Shown piece after piece: positions 46,521-58,060 of a DNA stretch of 64,000 nucleotides. Positions within the stretch are counted from its first letter, which is position 1; each line of letters opens with the position of its first letter. The position numbers and the translations under genes are program-made. Origin of the DNA: Cycas panzhihuaensis (taxonomy: Eukaryota; Cycadophyta). The DNA is taken from assembly GCA_023213395.1 (NCBI GenBank), contig CM041465.1:168957741-169021740 (forward strand), in the 5' to 3' direction. The notes under the pieces were generated by a model that ran no database searches, was not told where the DNA came from, and worked only from the letters and a program-made list of their open reading frames with translations.

Positions 46521-47040
46521 AGAATCCAAGTGAAGTAAAGTATGGCTGATGCCATCTTTAATGGAGGAAGCCAAAAGAATTTAATCTCAGAAGCATTGGT
46601 AAAGAAATTTGGATTAAAAATGCATGCACATCCAAAACCATATCCTCTTAGATGGCTGTAAAAAGATTTAAAGTTGCAGGTTACTCACCAATGTAAGTTT
46701 AAATTTGCAATATCTGAAAAGTTCATTGATGAAGTTGAATGTGAGGTAGTCCCTTTGGATGTTTGTCAAGTTGTGTTTGGCAGCCCATATCTCTATGATA
46801 GAGATGGAGTTCATCATAGGAGGCTGAGAAAGATTTGACTCATCAAGGACTAGAAATCATATGTGATCAATGCATCAAAGCCACAAAAGAAGATCTCTCT
46901 CATATCGTCCCAACAAGCGAAAAGATTTATTAATGCTTGTAGGAAGTTTGTACTACTGATGATAAAATAAAAGGTAGAAGAAAAAGAGCAAGCAGAGTCC
47001 TCAATACAGGAATTAGATAGGAAGCAAGTGCAGCAGATTG
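46521..47040 (+). pseudogene. Element F aspartic protease
   Basis: Reads ADAIFNGGSQKNLIS; the catalytic D-G-G-S has become N-G-G-S (46560-46571). Further on, LDVCQVVFGSPYLYDRDGV matches the end of the retropepsin domain (family V-x-G-x-P-W-L). Interrupted by stops. Confidence 0.8.
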
Positions 47041-48400
47041 AAGGCCTAAGGAATAGGTACAATGACATATTCCAAGAGCCAAAAGGGTTGCCCCCTAAAA
47101 GGGTAATTGAACATGAAATCCAACTAGTTGTTGATTCACCTTTGCCAAATCTTAGTCTCTTCTGAAACTCAGTTTTGGAGAATGAAGAGATTAAGAGGCA
47201 GATTCAAGAACTCTTGGAATAAGAAGTAATTAAGCCAAGTTATTCCCCATGTGGTTCACCTATTGTTTTAGTGCCAAAGAAAGATGGAGGATGGTGAATG
47301 TGCATTGACTATTGGGCTTTGAGCAAGATCACCATAAAGAATCGACATCCCTTCCCATGGATAGATGACTTGTTGGACCAGCTATAGTTAGCAAGATATT
47401 TCAGTAAATTAGACCTGAAATCAAGCTACCATCAGGTTCAAATCTGAGAGGAGGATACTTGGAAGACAGCCTTCAAATTAAAGTAAGAATTATTTGAATA
47501 GTTGGTGATGCCATTTGGTCTATGCAACACACCTGCCACCTTCATGAGGTTGATGAATGAGGTATTAAGACCCTTCATTGATGACTTTATAATTGTTTAC
47601 CTAGATGATATTTTGATTTTTAGTCATACTTGGGAGGAGCACCTCCAACATATTGAGCAAGTGCTCAAAGTTCTCCAAGAGCAGCAGTTAAAACTCAATC
47701 AAAAGAAGTACAAGTTTGGAAAGCAATCTCTCATCTTCTTAGGTTTCATGGTTGGAGGAGGAGAATTAAAGACTAACCCAGCAAAGATTAAAGTCATTCT
47801 CAATTAGCCCACACCCAAGACAACCACAGAGGTAAGAAGTTTCATTGGTGCATGTCAATATCCAAGAAAATTTATTTTGAAATTCTCTTAAATTGCAACA
47901 CCTCTTCATGTATTGATGGGAGGACATGCAAAGTTTCATTGGGAGAATAAATAAGAAAAAGCTCTTAGACTTTTAAAGTAGAAAATTTGTGAGGCACCAG
48001 TGTTAGATTTACCCTCATTGTAGAAACCATTTGAATTGGAGACTAATGCTTTAGGCTATGCCATGGGAGCAGTGTTGAAGCAAGAAGGAAGACCAATAGC
48101 ATACCATTCAGACACATTTAATGGAGTTGTCATAAACTACCCAACTTACAATAAGGAGCTCTAGGCATTGCACCAAGTAGTGAAGCATTAGAGACCATAT
48201 TTGTTGGGAAAAGAAGTGGTCATTCACACCAACCACAAGCCTTTGCAATTCTTGAAGACTCAGTCCAAATTATAGCAGGTTAGGCACATGAAGTGGATGT
48301 CCTATTTGCAGCAGTTTCACATTATGGTTAAGTACAAGAAAGGAACAACAAATAAAATTGTAGACTTGTTGTCCAGACCTCCTCAACAACAAGGTATTTC
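47041..48400 (+). pseudogene. Element F reverse transcriptase and RNase H
   Basis: RT motifs in order: SPIVLVPKKDGG, MCIDYWALSKITIKNRHPFP, FSKLDLKSSYHQV, VMPFGLCNTPATF and VYLDDILIFS with catalytic YLDD at 47598-47609. The stretch 47502-47807 is open for 101 codons. RNase H has FELETNALGYAMGAVL and VVIHTNHKPLQFL, where both expected Asp residues are Asn, while Glu in YNKEL is kept. The polymerase would make cDNA. Stops interrupt the rest. Confidence 0.9.
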
Positions 48401-49575
48401 TAGTTTGTTGGTAGCTATACAATTTCAACCTTTCTGCCATAATGAATATGTTGATTTATACTTGAAAATTGAGGCATTCAAGCCTATCTTTGAGCAGCTA
48501 CAGCAAGGAAAAGTAGTTGTTGATTTCCAGCTGAAAGATGGCCTTCTCTTCAAGCAAGATAAGCTTTGCATTCCAAAGCATGCAGACTAAATGAAGTGGG
48601 TAAGAGAAGCTCACACCTCTCAAGTTATAGGACACTTTAGAGTGGGAAAGACATTGCTGAACTTGCAATGATATATGTATTGGCCAAATATGTAGTAAGA
48701 TGTGACTACAGCAGTACAAGGGTGTACATTATGTAGTACATCAAAGCTGGCCAATAGGAAGTTTGGATTGTACATTCCACTTTCCATTCCATCACAGCCA
48801 TGGGAGACTACCTCCATGGATTTCCTCAAAGGACTACCATGAACCAAAAATGGTATGGATTATTTGTTTGTAGTTATTGATCGATTCAGTAAAATGGTGA
48901 TGTCGATTCATTGTAAAAAGACACATATAGAAGAAGACGTAGCTGGATTATTTTTCTAGCATGTTTGGAAGCATTTTGGACTTCCCAACTCAATCATTTT
49001 TTATTAAGATAGCAGATTTCCGAGTCATTTTTAGCAAACACTTTGGGGAATGATGGATATGAAGCTAAAGATAAGCACGGCTTTTCATCCTCAAACAGAC
49101 GACCAGACTGAAGTTGTAAATAAGACATTAGTACAGATGTTACGAGGATATAATGCCAAGCATCCTAAGACTTAGGATGAAAGTCTTCCATACTTGCAAT
49201 TTGCCTTTAATAGAGATGTCCATAGCTCAACCCAAAAATCACCATTTGAGGTATGTTTGGGATTTTTGCCTGCAAGTCCTTTTGATCTAGAATTTTCTAC
49301 AAGAAATGGAAAGGAGGAAGAAGGAGATGAAAGGCACAAAGATTCTTGGAAAGAATTAAGAAAATCCATCAACAAGTTGAAGAGAATCTTCAAAAATCTC
49401 AACAGAAGTACAAAAAGTGGCATGATGCACATAGAACCAGCCATCACTTTAAGGAAGGAGATAGAGTTTGGTTGCACCTCAGTAAGAAAAGATTGCAAGG
49501 TGAAGGCAAAAACCTAAAGCCTATACATTATGGTCCTTTTACAATCTTGAAGAAGATTAGGGAAAATGCTTTCTA
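48401..49575 (+). pseudogene. Element F integrase
   Basis: A zinc-finger remnant HTSQVIGHFRVGKTL and CTLCSTSK lies at about 48611-48745. The core has TSMDFLKGLP (first Asp), DYLFVVIDRFSKM, a damaged second-Asp motif (IIFY-stop-DSRF where SDRDSRF is usual), and [17 protein letters not shown] with the Glu kept. The C-terminal part HFKEGDRVWLHLSKKRLQG and KPIHYGPFTILKKI is the GPY/F-type module, partly open at 49346-49576. Overlapping frames near 49194-49517 are part of the same gene after frameshifts. Confidence 0.87.
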
Positions 49576-49870
49576 GCTTGAACTTCCAGAATTCATGAAG
49601 ATGTATTCCATAGTGAATGTTGAAAATTTGAAGATGTTCAAGCCATCCATATTGGATGAAGATGAATATGGAGTTCCATTCTTACCAAATCTAGAGGAGT
49701 TACAAATAGAGAAAGAGGAACCAATGCAAAATGATTACATTCTTCAAGGGAAGCAGACCAAGACTCGAAGAGGCATAATCAAGTCCTTCAGAATTGTTAA
49801 AAAAGGACAAGTACCTAGTAAGGCAAAATGATATAATAAGGAGATAGGAAAAATCAAGTTCTCTCATCTA
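49576..49870 (+). pseudogene. Element F chromodomain remnant
   Basis: The frame 49595-49831 reads VNVENLKMFKPSIL, then DYILQGKQTKTRRG, then SFRIVKKGQVPSKAK. This fits the C-terminal chromodomain of chromoviral integrases (family FLVKWKGxPxSEATW), with a TGA where the conserved Trp should follow. Such domains can steer insertion to particular chromatin. The aromatic cage is incomplete. Confidence 0.6.
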
Positions 49871-49902
49871 CAACTATAAAGTTCATGAGGCCATAAACTC
49901 CT

Positions 49903-49917
49903 GAAAAAGGGGAGTTC
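49903..49917 (+). other. Element F polypurine tract
   Basis: GAAAAAGGGGAGTTC directly before the 3' LTR. Confidence 0.75.
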
Positions 49918-51096
49918 TAATCTATTTTTGGATCTTTATTTTTATAATACTCTTAAAATGCCTTGTTTTTCATGTTTATAATCTTCTTTTAGTAGAAAAA
50001 TGCCTTAAGAGGCTTAAAAAATGCAAAAAAAGGTGCAACCACAACTGTAACCAAGTGCAACCAACTGCAACTAAGTGAAACCGGGTGACCTACAAGTGTA
50101 ACTAAGCGCAACCGGGTGGTCTACAAGTGCAACTAAGTGTAATCAATTGGTCTACAAGTGCAACGAAGTGCAACCATACAATTTACAAGTGCAACGGCAA
50201 GTGTAATCAATTGCAACTATAGGTGCAACCCTGCTGACTGCAGGCACAACCCTATTGACTGAGGTGTAACCCTGCGGACTGCAAAAAACATAAAATGTGA
50301 AAACTGAAAAATGATAGCGTTTTTGGTGGGCAAAATAGAGTTCGTTTCACACAAAATTTTAGGAGGATCTTCTTGCACATGTCCACTACATGATTAAAGA
50401 GAAAAACCTCTTTATCACATGAATTTAAGCGGGTTTTTCTCTAACTGTTTGGAATCTGTTGAAGAACTGAAAAATAGAAAACCTGTTGTGAAAGAAACAC
50501 GTATTATAGGGTTTTATAACAGTAATATCTCTTGACAGAAGACAGAAGAGAGGATGTCAGTAGCCATAGATGCAGTATGAGGAGCAAGACAAGAGGAAAG
50601 ACTCTCCAAAATTACTTTCCGTTTCAGAAAGAATGGCTCCAAAAATGTAAAATTTGCATAGGAGAGAAAAAATGATGGAAGTGCATAAGGAGCGATAGAG
50701 TAGCATCCAAATCTATTTGTGGGGATAGAGAAGGAGCCCAAAAAAGTGAAGTTGTAGCCAAGGGAGGAAAATAGTAGCTACAACAGTCTAAGAAAGAGAT
50801 GCCAGTGAAATTCTTCACAAGAAAAGAGATTTTTTGGTTATCGGCAACCAAAACTCTATGCATACTTCAGTATCAGTGGTTCTAAAGAATATACAGTAGC
50901 CTGATAAGTGCCCAGCACTCAGTTCTACTCTTCCAATTTGTTGTAGCAGTCCTTTACATGCTCAATAGAGCACAAACACAAGGAATTTTATAAGAGAATT
51001 CAAAATATCTTCAAATTAATGTAATATTATTGTAAATTTATTCTGGATTTGTTTCGATTGGATTAAGTCTTTACTTTTCCATTCAAATTCAAATCA
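49918..51096 (+). repeat. Element F 3' LTR
   Basis: About 1,179 bp, aligned with 44067-45202. It has an extra repeat unit near 50240-50275 (AACCCT...GACTG). The end, near ATTCAAATCA, is judged from the 5' copy. Confidence 0.88.
50033..50283 (+). repeat. AAGTGCAAC-type array in element F 3' LTR
   Basis: Counterpart of 44182-44390, longer by a few units. Confidence 0.8.
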
Positions 51097-51358
51097 ATAA
51101 AACATTAATCTTGCATAAGGGTGATGGGGGTAGTCCCCTCATCTCCTTATCCTTTTACACCAAACTCTTAGGTGACGTATAAGTAGCCCCTATGTTGCCC
51201 CTTCTTTTCCTTGTCTACGTGATCCACCACGACACCTACGACTCCCCTTGGATGATGATACTTTTTGCATTAGTAGATGATACTAATCTTTTTATGTTGA
51301 TAGCATCTACCATCACCAGATGCTTCTAAGTGATGAAGCTCTACTGCTAAGGGGGCAA
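51097..51358 (+). other. End of element A interior with polypurine tract
   Basis: Resumes element A after F. TAGGTGACGTATAAGTAGCC matches B near 34420. GCTAAGGGGGCA at 51346-51357 is the polypurine tract directly before the 3' LTR. Confidence 0.8.
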
Positions 51359-54300
51359 TGTTTCTCGGCTACCAAGAATAGATATGGATAACATCTCTTA
51401 GGTAGGCATAGATATATATCTCTATCCCTACTCCTCATTTACCTCAAGATGTGATGAGATGTTTGATGATTACATTTTATATGGCATTGTTATATGCATG
51501 GTTGAGATGCTTAGTTTGCCTACCTATTTTTATTCCTATAACTATGATCCAGCTTATGACGACTTAGGACCATCATCCTATGGCACTATATAGCCCCTCA
51601 TGACACCTCCTCAACACTCTTGGGTACTCATGGGCCCCTGTGGCCCACCTTTTATTCACTATTAGCATTATACATGATCCCTAACACCTTGTTTTAGGCC
51701 TGATCATATTTGTATATATCATTCATCCATCATTGAGGCCTTTACTACCCTCTTTTACATATTTAGGAAGGTCGCGTCGATGCCTAGAGGTCCTCTAAAG
51801 GCTTTACCAGTCTAGTATACTACTCTATTATGCCCTAAGACCCTTCTTTTGGGGGTCCCCTAGGCCTCCCTTTTATTTTTTCTTATATTTTATTTGCATT
51901 GTGATAATATTTGCAGTACCATGACAAACTTTATAGTGCCGTGAAGTTTACCACGAGATGACTATTTATTGATCTTTGTGGTCTCGCAATGGCTAATTTC
52001 ACATTTATTACAAAACTGACATATGGTAGACCATTGTTTCCTACTTAGAGAAAACCCTAATCACTTGGGAAACCTAATTTAGGTATAAAAAACCAAATCT
52101 AAGTTTATTTTATCTCTCTTGGCTCTCATACGAAAGGAAAAATGCCTATTACCTGCACTTCTGGTTTCTCCTCCTATTCTTCTCTTCTCTAAGCATGAAA
52201 CCCTAGAATGTAGGTCTATACTAGCTCTTCTCCAGTAGGTCTTCCTTCTATGGTACTCACTCTAGCAGTAGCAAAAGGTTTCATAAGTTTTTAATCCTCA
52301 TTCTTACCTCCAAAAAGGAGCCTCTCTTCACCTAGCAAGAGGGGTCCTCATCTTTTCATTAGCACATGAGGTAACATCCATTTTACTTCAGTTTTTTGTG
52401 ACTGTATCAAGTTTATTTCTTGTTATTCTCCCCTTTAGCAAGCATATTTGGTATATATTTCCACTTATTGTAAGTTTTGCATACATCTTTATCTCCTTTT
52501 AGGTGTCCAAAGGAAGGCAAGCCCTTCCTTCCTCCTTGATTGCACCTCCATACCACTTGGGTTCTTCAAGGGAAACAAGTAAGTGGATTGTGGGATTCCT
52601 TTGAGAAGGAGAAGAGGAGTTCATAGCTAGGGTTCTAACCCTCATAGCCATATCCTCCAAGGCATCCCCCTACCTCTCTTAGCGTTCCTATGCGATATCC
52701 ATCTTGCACACCAAGAAACTCCTTAGGTCAGGGCTTCTATTGGTTATAGCATTTGCAGCCCCTTGCAACACCTACAATCAACTCTTATACACATTATTTA
52801 GTAGCATGTTTCTTTGTATATTTTTCCATTTCATGAGATTTCCATTTCCCTTACATATCTTGTAAAAGTTACAATATTATAACTTTTGTAACATTTACAC
52901 TTTTTACAATTTTTACAACTTCTTAATCCTTGGAAGTTGCATGACTTTTATTTGCTTAGAATTATAAACCCTCTTCTAACTTATTTCTTAGAGTACTTGA
53001 GCACATAATAGGTAGATTATTTGAGGGAGCTATCCATTCTAAGGCTCTCCTTTCTCTCACCTTCAAAGCCCCTCTTTTCCCCCAAATATTACTTAGAAAC
53101 TTTTAAGTATATAGTGAGAAGATTGAGAAGCATATTGTTCCTTTTCTTTCATTACACTAAACAAGTTTAGATTTCATTTTGATGAGCATGTGTATACATA
53201 ATTACATCCATATGCACATGTATATATATGTTATTGTTTGTTGAAAGGGTTTACCCACAAGGAAACTCCACCTACCATAAGTAAGAAGGATTGCGTTGAA
53301 AGATATATATATCTCATTTACATTTGTTTTCCTTTGAAACTTTCCTTTAAAGTTCTTTTCTCTTTTGAAATACATTTCAAGGAAGCTAAGGAAGCCCCAA
53401 CTATAGTTTTGTCTACAACACCAACCGCGTCTTAAAGCATAGGGTGAACGGTGAAAGGAAGACAACGATAGGAAAGAGAGGCACTCCATCGATTGGATTG
53501 TTTCTAGGTGCACTTCTTCCAACCTTCCTTTTCCTTCTTATCCTTTTCTTCCCTCCTTTCTCTCCTAAAAAGGAAATTGGTTGCATTTATACATAGTTTG
53601 CAATCATTTATTTTTTTTACCCACATCTATCTAAGGGAAAACATAAAGGAATATCATTCATATTTGCTCTCTTCATCTTTGCATTAGTGTATGTTGACCT
53701 TACTTCCTCCTTTCCTCTTACATAAGCATGAAAAAGGATAACTTGGGCTAGAGTATCTCTCATTTCTCTCCTAAAAGGAAAGTGATAGAAAGGGTTTTCT
53801 TCTCTTTGTTGCACCCTCCAATTGCATTCACTTCATATATACAAGAGTAGGAACAAGAAAGGGAACTTTGGCTTTTGATAGCCATCCTTCTTCCATGCAT
53901 TATTAAGGAAAGTTACATAGGTCATCCATACTCTTCCTCTTCTTTGCACCCTCTTTCTCCCTTCATTTAATTCCTTTTCTATTAATAAAGATAAAAGAGA
54001 GAGAGAGAAAGTAAGAGTATCTTTTGAGTTGCACTTACTTGGCATTGATACTTTATATTATTACACTGTCTTTAAGTAAGACTAAGACACTACCCAAACC
54101 CTTAGTATACTTAGTCCACTGGCTTTGTTTAACCTAAACCCTAGAGGTATTCGTTTAGGTGATCTTTAGCAAAATTCACCATTAGTCTTGTCTTTTTCTT
54201 GTATTTGATTTATGCATGCCAAACCCCTTTCACATCTTTCAACCAATCATTTCCCTCTCTTATTCTATAAGTCCCTACCCTATTAGGGCTTGCCTCTTCC

Positions 54301-54608
54301 TTTCCCCTTATTTAGGGAATAAAGCTTTGATCCTTCCTCTCCTTCCTTCACCTATTAGGATAGGAGAGTCCTTCCTTAGGATACTTGGTAAATTGAGGAT
54401 GCCCTTGCCTAACTCGAATCTGAGAAGGTACTTGCCAAAAGGGAAAGTCTTGTGTGTTATTTGGGGGTATTTGAACTTGTGTTTAGATGTACAAATGGCC
54501 TTTATGGTTGACCTATTCCCTCACCCTCAAGGACCTTTAATCCTCTGGCATAGTGATAGTGTAGGCTTAATATCCTTATTTTTAGTGACCCCCAGAGGTG
54601 CACTTCCA
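51359..54608 (+). repeat. Element A 3' LTR
   Basis: 3,250 bp, TGTTTCTCGG to ACTTCCA, followed by the GGTGG target duplicate. Collinear with 18318-21567. Confidence 0.93.
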
Positions 54609-56159
54609 GGTGGTAAATTGTACAAGGAGCCAACTAAATGTTTCAGGATTATTTCATCATTCTCAAAGTGATCGAGGTAAAAGATACTTTTTAAAAGGGA
54701 TGAATATTAGGAGAAGGGATATAAGGAGATTCATTCTTATTAATATATTGGGGCACCAGAGAGTCTAGTGTGGAAGGAATAATATCAGTAAGGGGAGATA
54801 TGGTTAGGAAAGAGAAGGTTTAAATGGGAAAAGTCCAATTGAGTTATGCTAAAAGATTAAATTAAGAACATGTATTTAATTCGATCACAATATATATTAG
54901 TCGAGGTTCTTCTAGTTCAAAAGGAAAAGAATTTTGTAAAGTGGTGACAGTGATCATGTGGATTGGTTTAGCTTCTTTTGGATTTAAATGAAATATGAAG
55001 TTTGTATTAAAGTAATGCCCAAATCCTAATAAGGCAAAAGAGGATGAAGAGTCTCCTTTTTCTTATATGAGCTCAACCATTGGAACATATTTTTGTATGG
55101 GTTTACTTTTATATTTAACAATTTTAAGTTTTCCCTCATAGATAAATTTAGGATCACTAAAGAGTGACAAACAAACTATAAACATTTGGTTGATTCATGG
55201 TCAACCAAGAAGCATTTTAAACCTAAAATTAAAATCAATAATAGTGATTTTATCCATAATGGTTTTTCCTTCTAATGTAAGAGGAAGGGGGTTATATGGC
55301 CTATCAAGGTTTTTTGGTCTTTATCATACCCTTGACAAACCTAGTTCATTGGTTCACAAGATGAGATTTCTAGATCTTCTAGAAGCCATAACGGAATGAC
55401 ATTAATAGAAGATCTTTCATCAACTATACACCTTTTGATCTTGGTGTCATCTTTCATTATCTCAATATATAAATGGGTGGTTTCATTATGGTTTCACTTT
55501 TCTTCATCTTATAAAAGTTTAGGATCAAAGAAAACAATAGGGTTTCTAGGAGAAGTGGGCCTATGAATCCTTAAGTTATCTAAGAGAAGCTTTCTTTAAT
55601 TAGGGTAGCTTTTTAGGAGATCCATAATTAAGATTCTAGTAATTATAGTTTTTAATTCCTCTACAAGTGAAAAAGATCCCTCTTTGGTTAGCTACATAAT
55701 AAACCTAAAATATATAGGTTTGTAAGGTAATTGAGGTGGTGAGTATAAAGACTTATCCTTAGATAGAGTATTTAAATCTTAATGTTTAGTGGAAGTAGAT
55801 GCTTTATAGACTTCCACTATGTTAATGGTTTTCTTGGGTTCTTCTCCTTTTATAGGTGGCTTATTCTAAGGTTTAGCTTTTCTAAAGTTCCATTTATTGG
55901 GAGGAGAACCCTTATCTATTTACTTAGATTTTATGTCTAAGGAATCATAATTGTCATTAAATTAGGCCTTGCCTTTGTCTAGAGATTTTTTCTTAGTATG
56001 GTTAGGTAATGGATCTTTGTGAATTAACTAATCTTGGTTAGAGTTAGAAGTAAGATTTTGATTTACTTTAACACATCTTAAGATTATATTTAGTCTGTTG
56101 TATTGTTCACGATTGTGGGTGTCTATTTAGTAATAAATACACTAAAGCATCTTTTTAAG
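54609..56159 (-). pseudogene. Element C protease and 3' end of gag
   Basis: Minus strand, continuing upstream of the RT at 18317. Near 56100-56150 is a zinc-knuckle remnant CIYY, stop, IDTHNREQY. The protease follows with IVDERSSINVIPLWLLEDL, the D-x-G-S glycine being Arg, near 55420. ALLGFGHYFNTNFIFHLNPK and LVGSLYNLPP lead to the junction. Removing element A and one GGTGG joins LPP to NHHKLG in frame, matching LPLGHHKLG of A. Stops are frequent. GGTGG at 54609-54613 is the right target duplicate. Confidence 0.82.
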
Positions 56160-56577
56160 TGAGAGTAAAAATTTTATTAACAAGATCAAAATATCAATGT
56201 ATGTAATTTAGACAAGTAATGAAGGGCAATGAAATATAAATAACAACATAAGTAACTAAACAAATTAGTTACAAAAATGGTGTGATGGGCAAATCAGTTA
56301 CATCATGTAATATTCAAATTAGCAAAGCTTCCACATAAGCAATATAATCCAATGTACATGATGATGAATGGGTCTAATTTATAGACCAATATATGATATA
56401 TTTTGTATTACATTAGCTGATATAACAACATATTTTGATTGGCCTATTATATGACATACGATGGAGCTGACACTTTATTCAATTACATTAAATTACAATT
56501 AGGGGTCCTCCAACTATGCACATGGATGTAATTTACATCAATTTACAATGTAAGGGGTTATTTTTAATGTTTTAACA
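56160..56577 (-). repeat. Element D 3' LTR
   Basis: 418 bp. On the minus strand it starts TGTTAAAACATT (56577) after the polypurine tract and ends ACTCTCA. Confidence 0.82.
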
Positions 56578-56588
56578 CCCTCCCTTAA
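56578..56588 (-). other. Element D polypurine tract
   Basis: The minus strand reads TTAAGGGAGGG directly before the LTR start. Confidence 0.8.
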
Positions 56589-58060
56589 TAACAACTTCAT
56601 TTGATGTGACATTGAAGTAATGTCAGAACCTTTCAAACTTTGGTTTACTAAGTGCTTTGATGAAGATGTTGACAGCTTGGTCTTTAGTAAGTCGATACAC
56701 AAGGTCTACTTTTCTATTTTGAATATATTCACAGATGAAATGATCATGGACCTTGGTGTGCTTGGTTTTAACATGCAAAACTAGACTTTTTATCATCTTC
56801 AACACACTTTAATTGTCATAATAGAAGGTATTAGATGAAGTCTATTAAATTCCAAGCTCAGTAAGAATCCTTCTAAGCCAAATCAACTATGTAGTGGCAT
56901 GAACAACTACTTCATATTTAGCTTTAATGGAGGGAAGAGTAATATTAGGTTGTTTCTTACAACTCTAGGAGATAACAATTGAATTCATGTCAAAATAGTA
57001 ACCTGATGTTAAATGGTGAGTATCTTGGCAACCTACCTAGTTTACATCTATGAATCCTTTAAGGATGGGAGAATTAGCTTGGGTATAATAAAGCCTAAAC
57101 TAAAGTGTACTATGGATATACTTGAGAATTCTAGTAATGGACTTCCATTGAGATACCTTAATATGTGTGGTATACCTAGAGCAAATCCTAATTACATAGG
57201 AGATATCTAGACAAGTATGAGTGAGGTAAATGAGGCTTCCACCCAACTACTAATACAAATTGGTATGAAAAGGCTTGCCTCATTCATCCAAGTTGAGCTT
57301 GGTTTCTATTTCCATTGGAATTGGTATAGGCTTATAGTCAGTCATTCTAAATCTCTGTAATAATTCATTTAAGAATTTAGATTGTGACAAGAATATGTGA
57401 CCTAGATCTTATCATACTTCAATGCCAAGGAAATAGTGTAGCAACCTAAGATCTACCATCTTAAAGTTATTTTTGAGTTCACATTGGATCCAAGCTATGT
57501 TATTATCATTATTCCTAGTGATTTCTAAATTATCCACATAGAGCACTATGATAGAGATATATTGAGTGAAAAAGGCATCAATTTTAGTATATCAGGCATG
57601 TGGTGCTTGTTTCAATCCATAAAGGACTTTATTAAACTTACAAACTAGATGTTTTTTACCAGGAACAATGTAGCCATGAGGTTGCTTCAAGAAAACCTCT
57701 TTAGTGGTAGTTCTTCATTATGAAAAGCACTCTTCACATCCAGTTGGTATATAAGCTAATTAAACTGAGTTGAAAGTGACATAACCAAATGGAATGTACT
57801 CATGTTAGCTATAGGTGTAAAAGTTTCATCAAAATTGATCCCCTCTTATTGTTTAAGACCTATTGCAACTAAGTGAGTTTAATGATACTCAATGGTGCCA
57901 TCAACATAAAATTTTATCTTATAAATCCATCGATAATCAATTAGATTCTTTCCTAGTGGTAATTCTACCAACTCCCATATATCATTCTTTAGGATTAAGT
58001 ACATCTCATCATCCATGGTAGCTTTCTATATTTGGTCCTTGACTACCTCCTCAAGCATGG
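56589..58060 (-). pseudogene. Element D reverse transcriptase and RNase H
   Basis: RNase H C-terminus: SLVLHVKTKHTKVHDHFICE and VDLVYRLTKDQAVNIFIKAL at 56623-56805, a very typical copia ending. RT motifs upstream include YVDN at 57529-57540, where the second catalytic Asp of YVDD is Asn. MVDLRLLHYFLGIEV follows. The order RNase H after RT, with integrase further upstream, confirms copia. Many stops. Confidence 0.85.

Larger units (their letters stand above)
44067..51096 (+). mobile_element. Chromovirus (Ty3/gypsy) element F
   Basis: Two LTRs (44067-45202, 49918-51096), an exact initiator-Met PBS, gag with an intact zinc knuckle, protease, RT, RNase H, INT and a decayed C-terminal chromodomain. 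About 7.0 kb, inserted in element A 0.26 kb before its 3' LTR. The flanks GTATA and ATAAA share three of five bases, so the target duplication is not clear. The order RT-RNaseH-INT-chromodomain identifies a plant chromovirus; I do not assign a clade. All genes carry stops. Confidence 0.92.
18318..54608 (+). mobile_element. Giant Tat/Ogre-lineage gypsy element A (carrying elements B and F)
   Basis: Two LTRs of 3,250 bp (18318-21567 and 51359-54608) flank a PBS of the TGGCGACT type, gag, PR, RT, RNase H, INT, an antisense gene region, a second RNase H and a polypurine tract. The target duplication is exact: GGTGG at 18313-18317 and 54609-54613. It is inserted in the opposite orientation in element C, between its PR and RT. 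Removing B and F (each with a 5-bp duplicate) leaves about 18.3 kb, within the known size range of Tat/Ogre elements. LTRs differ at roughly a tenth of positions by eye, mostly transitions. All genes are broken. Confidence 0.95.
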
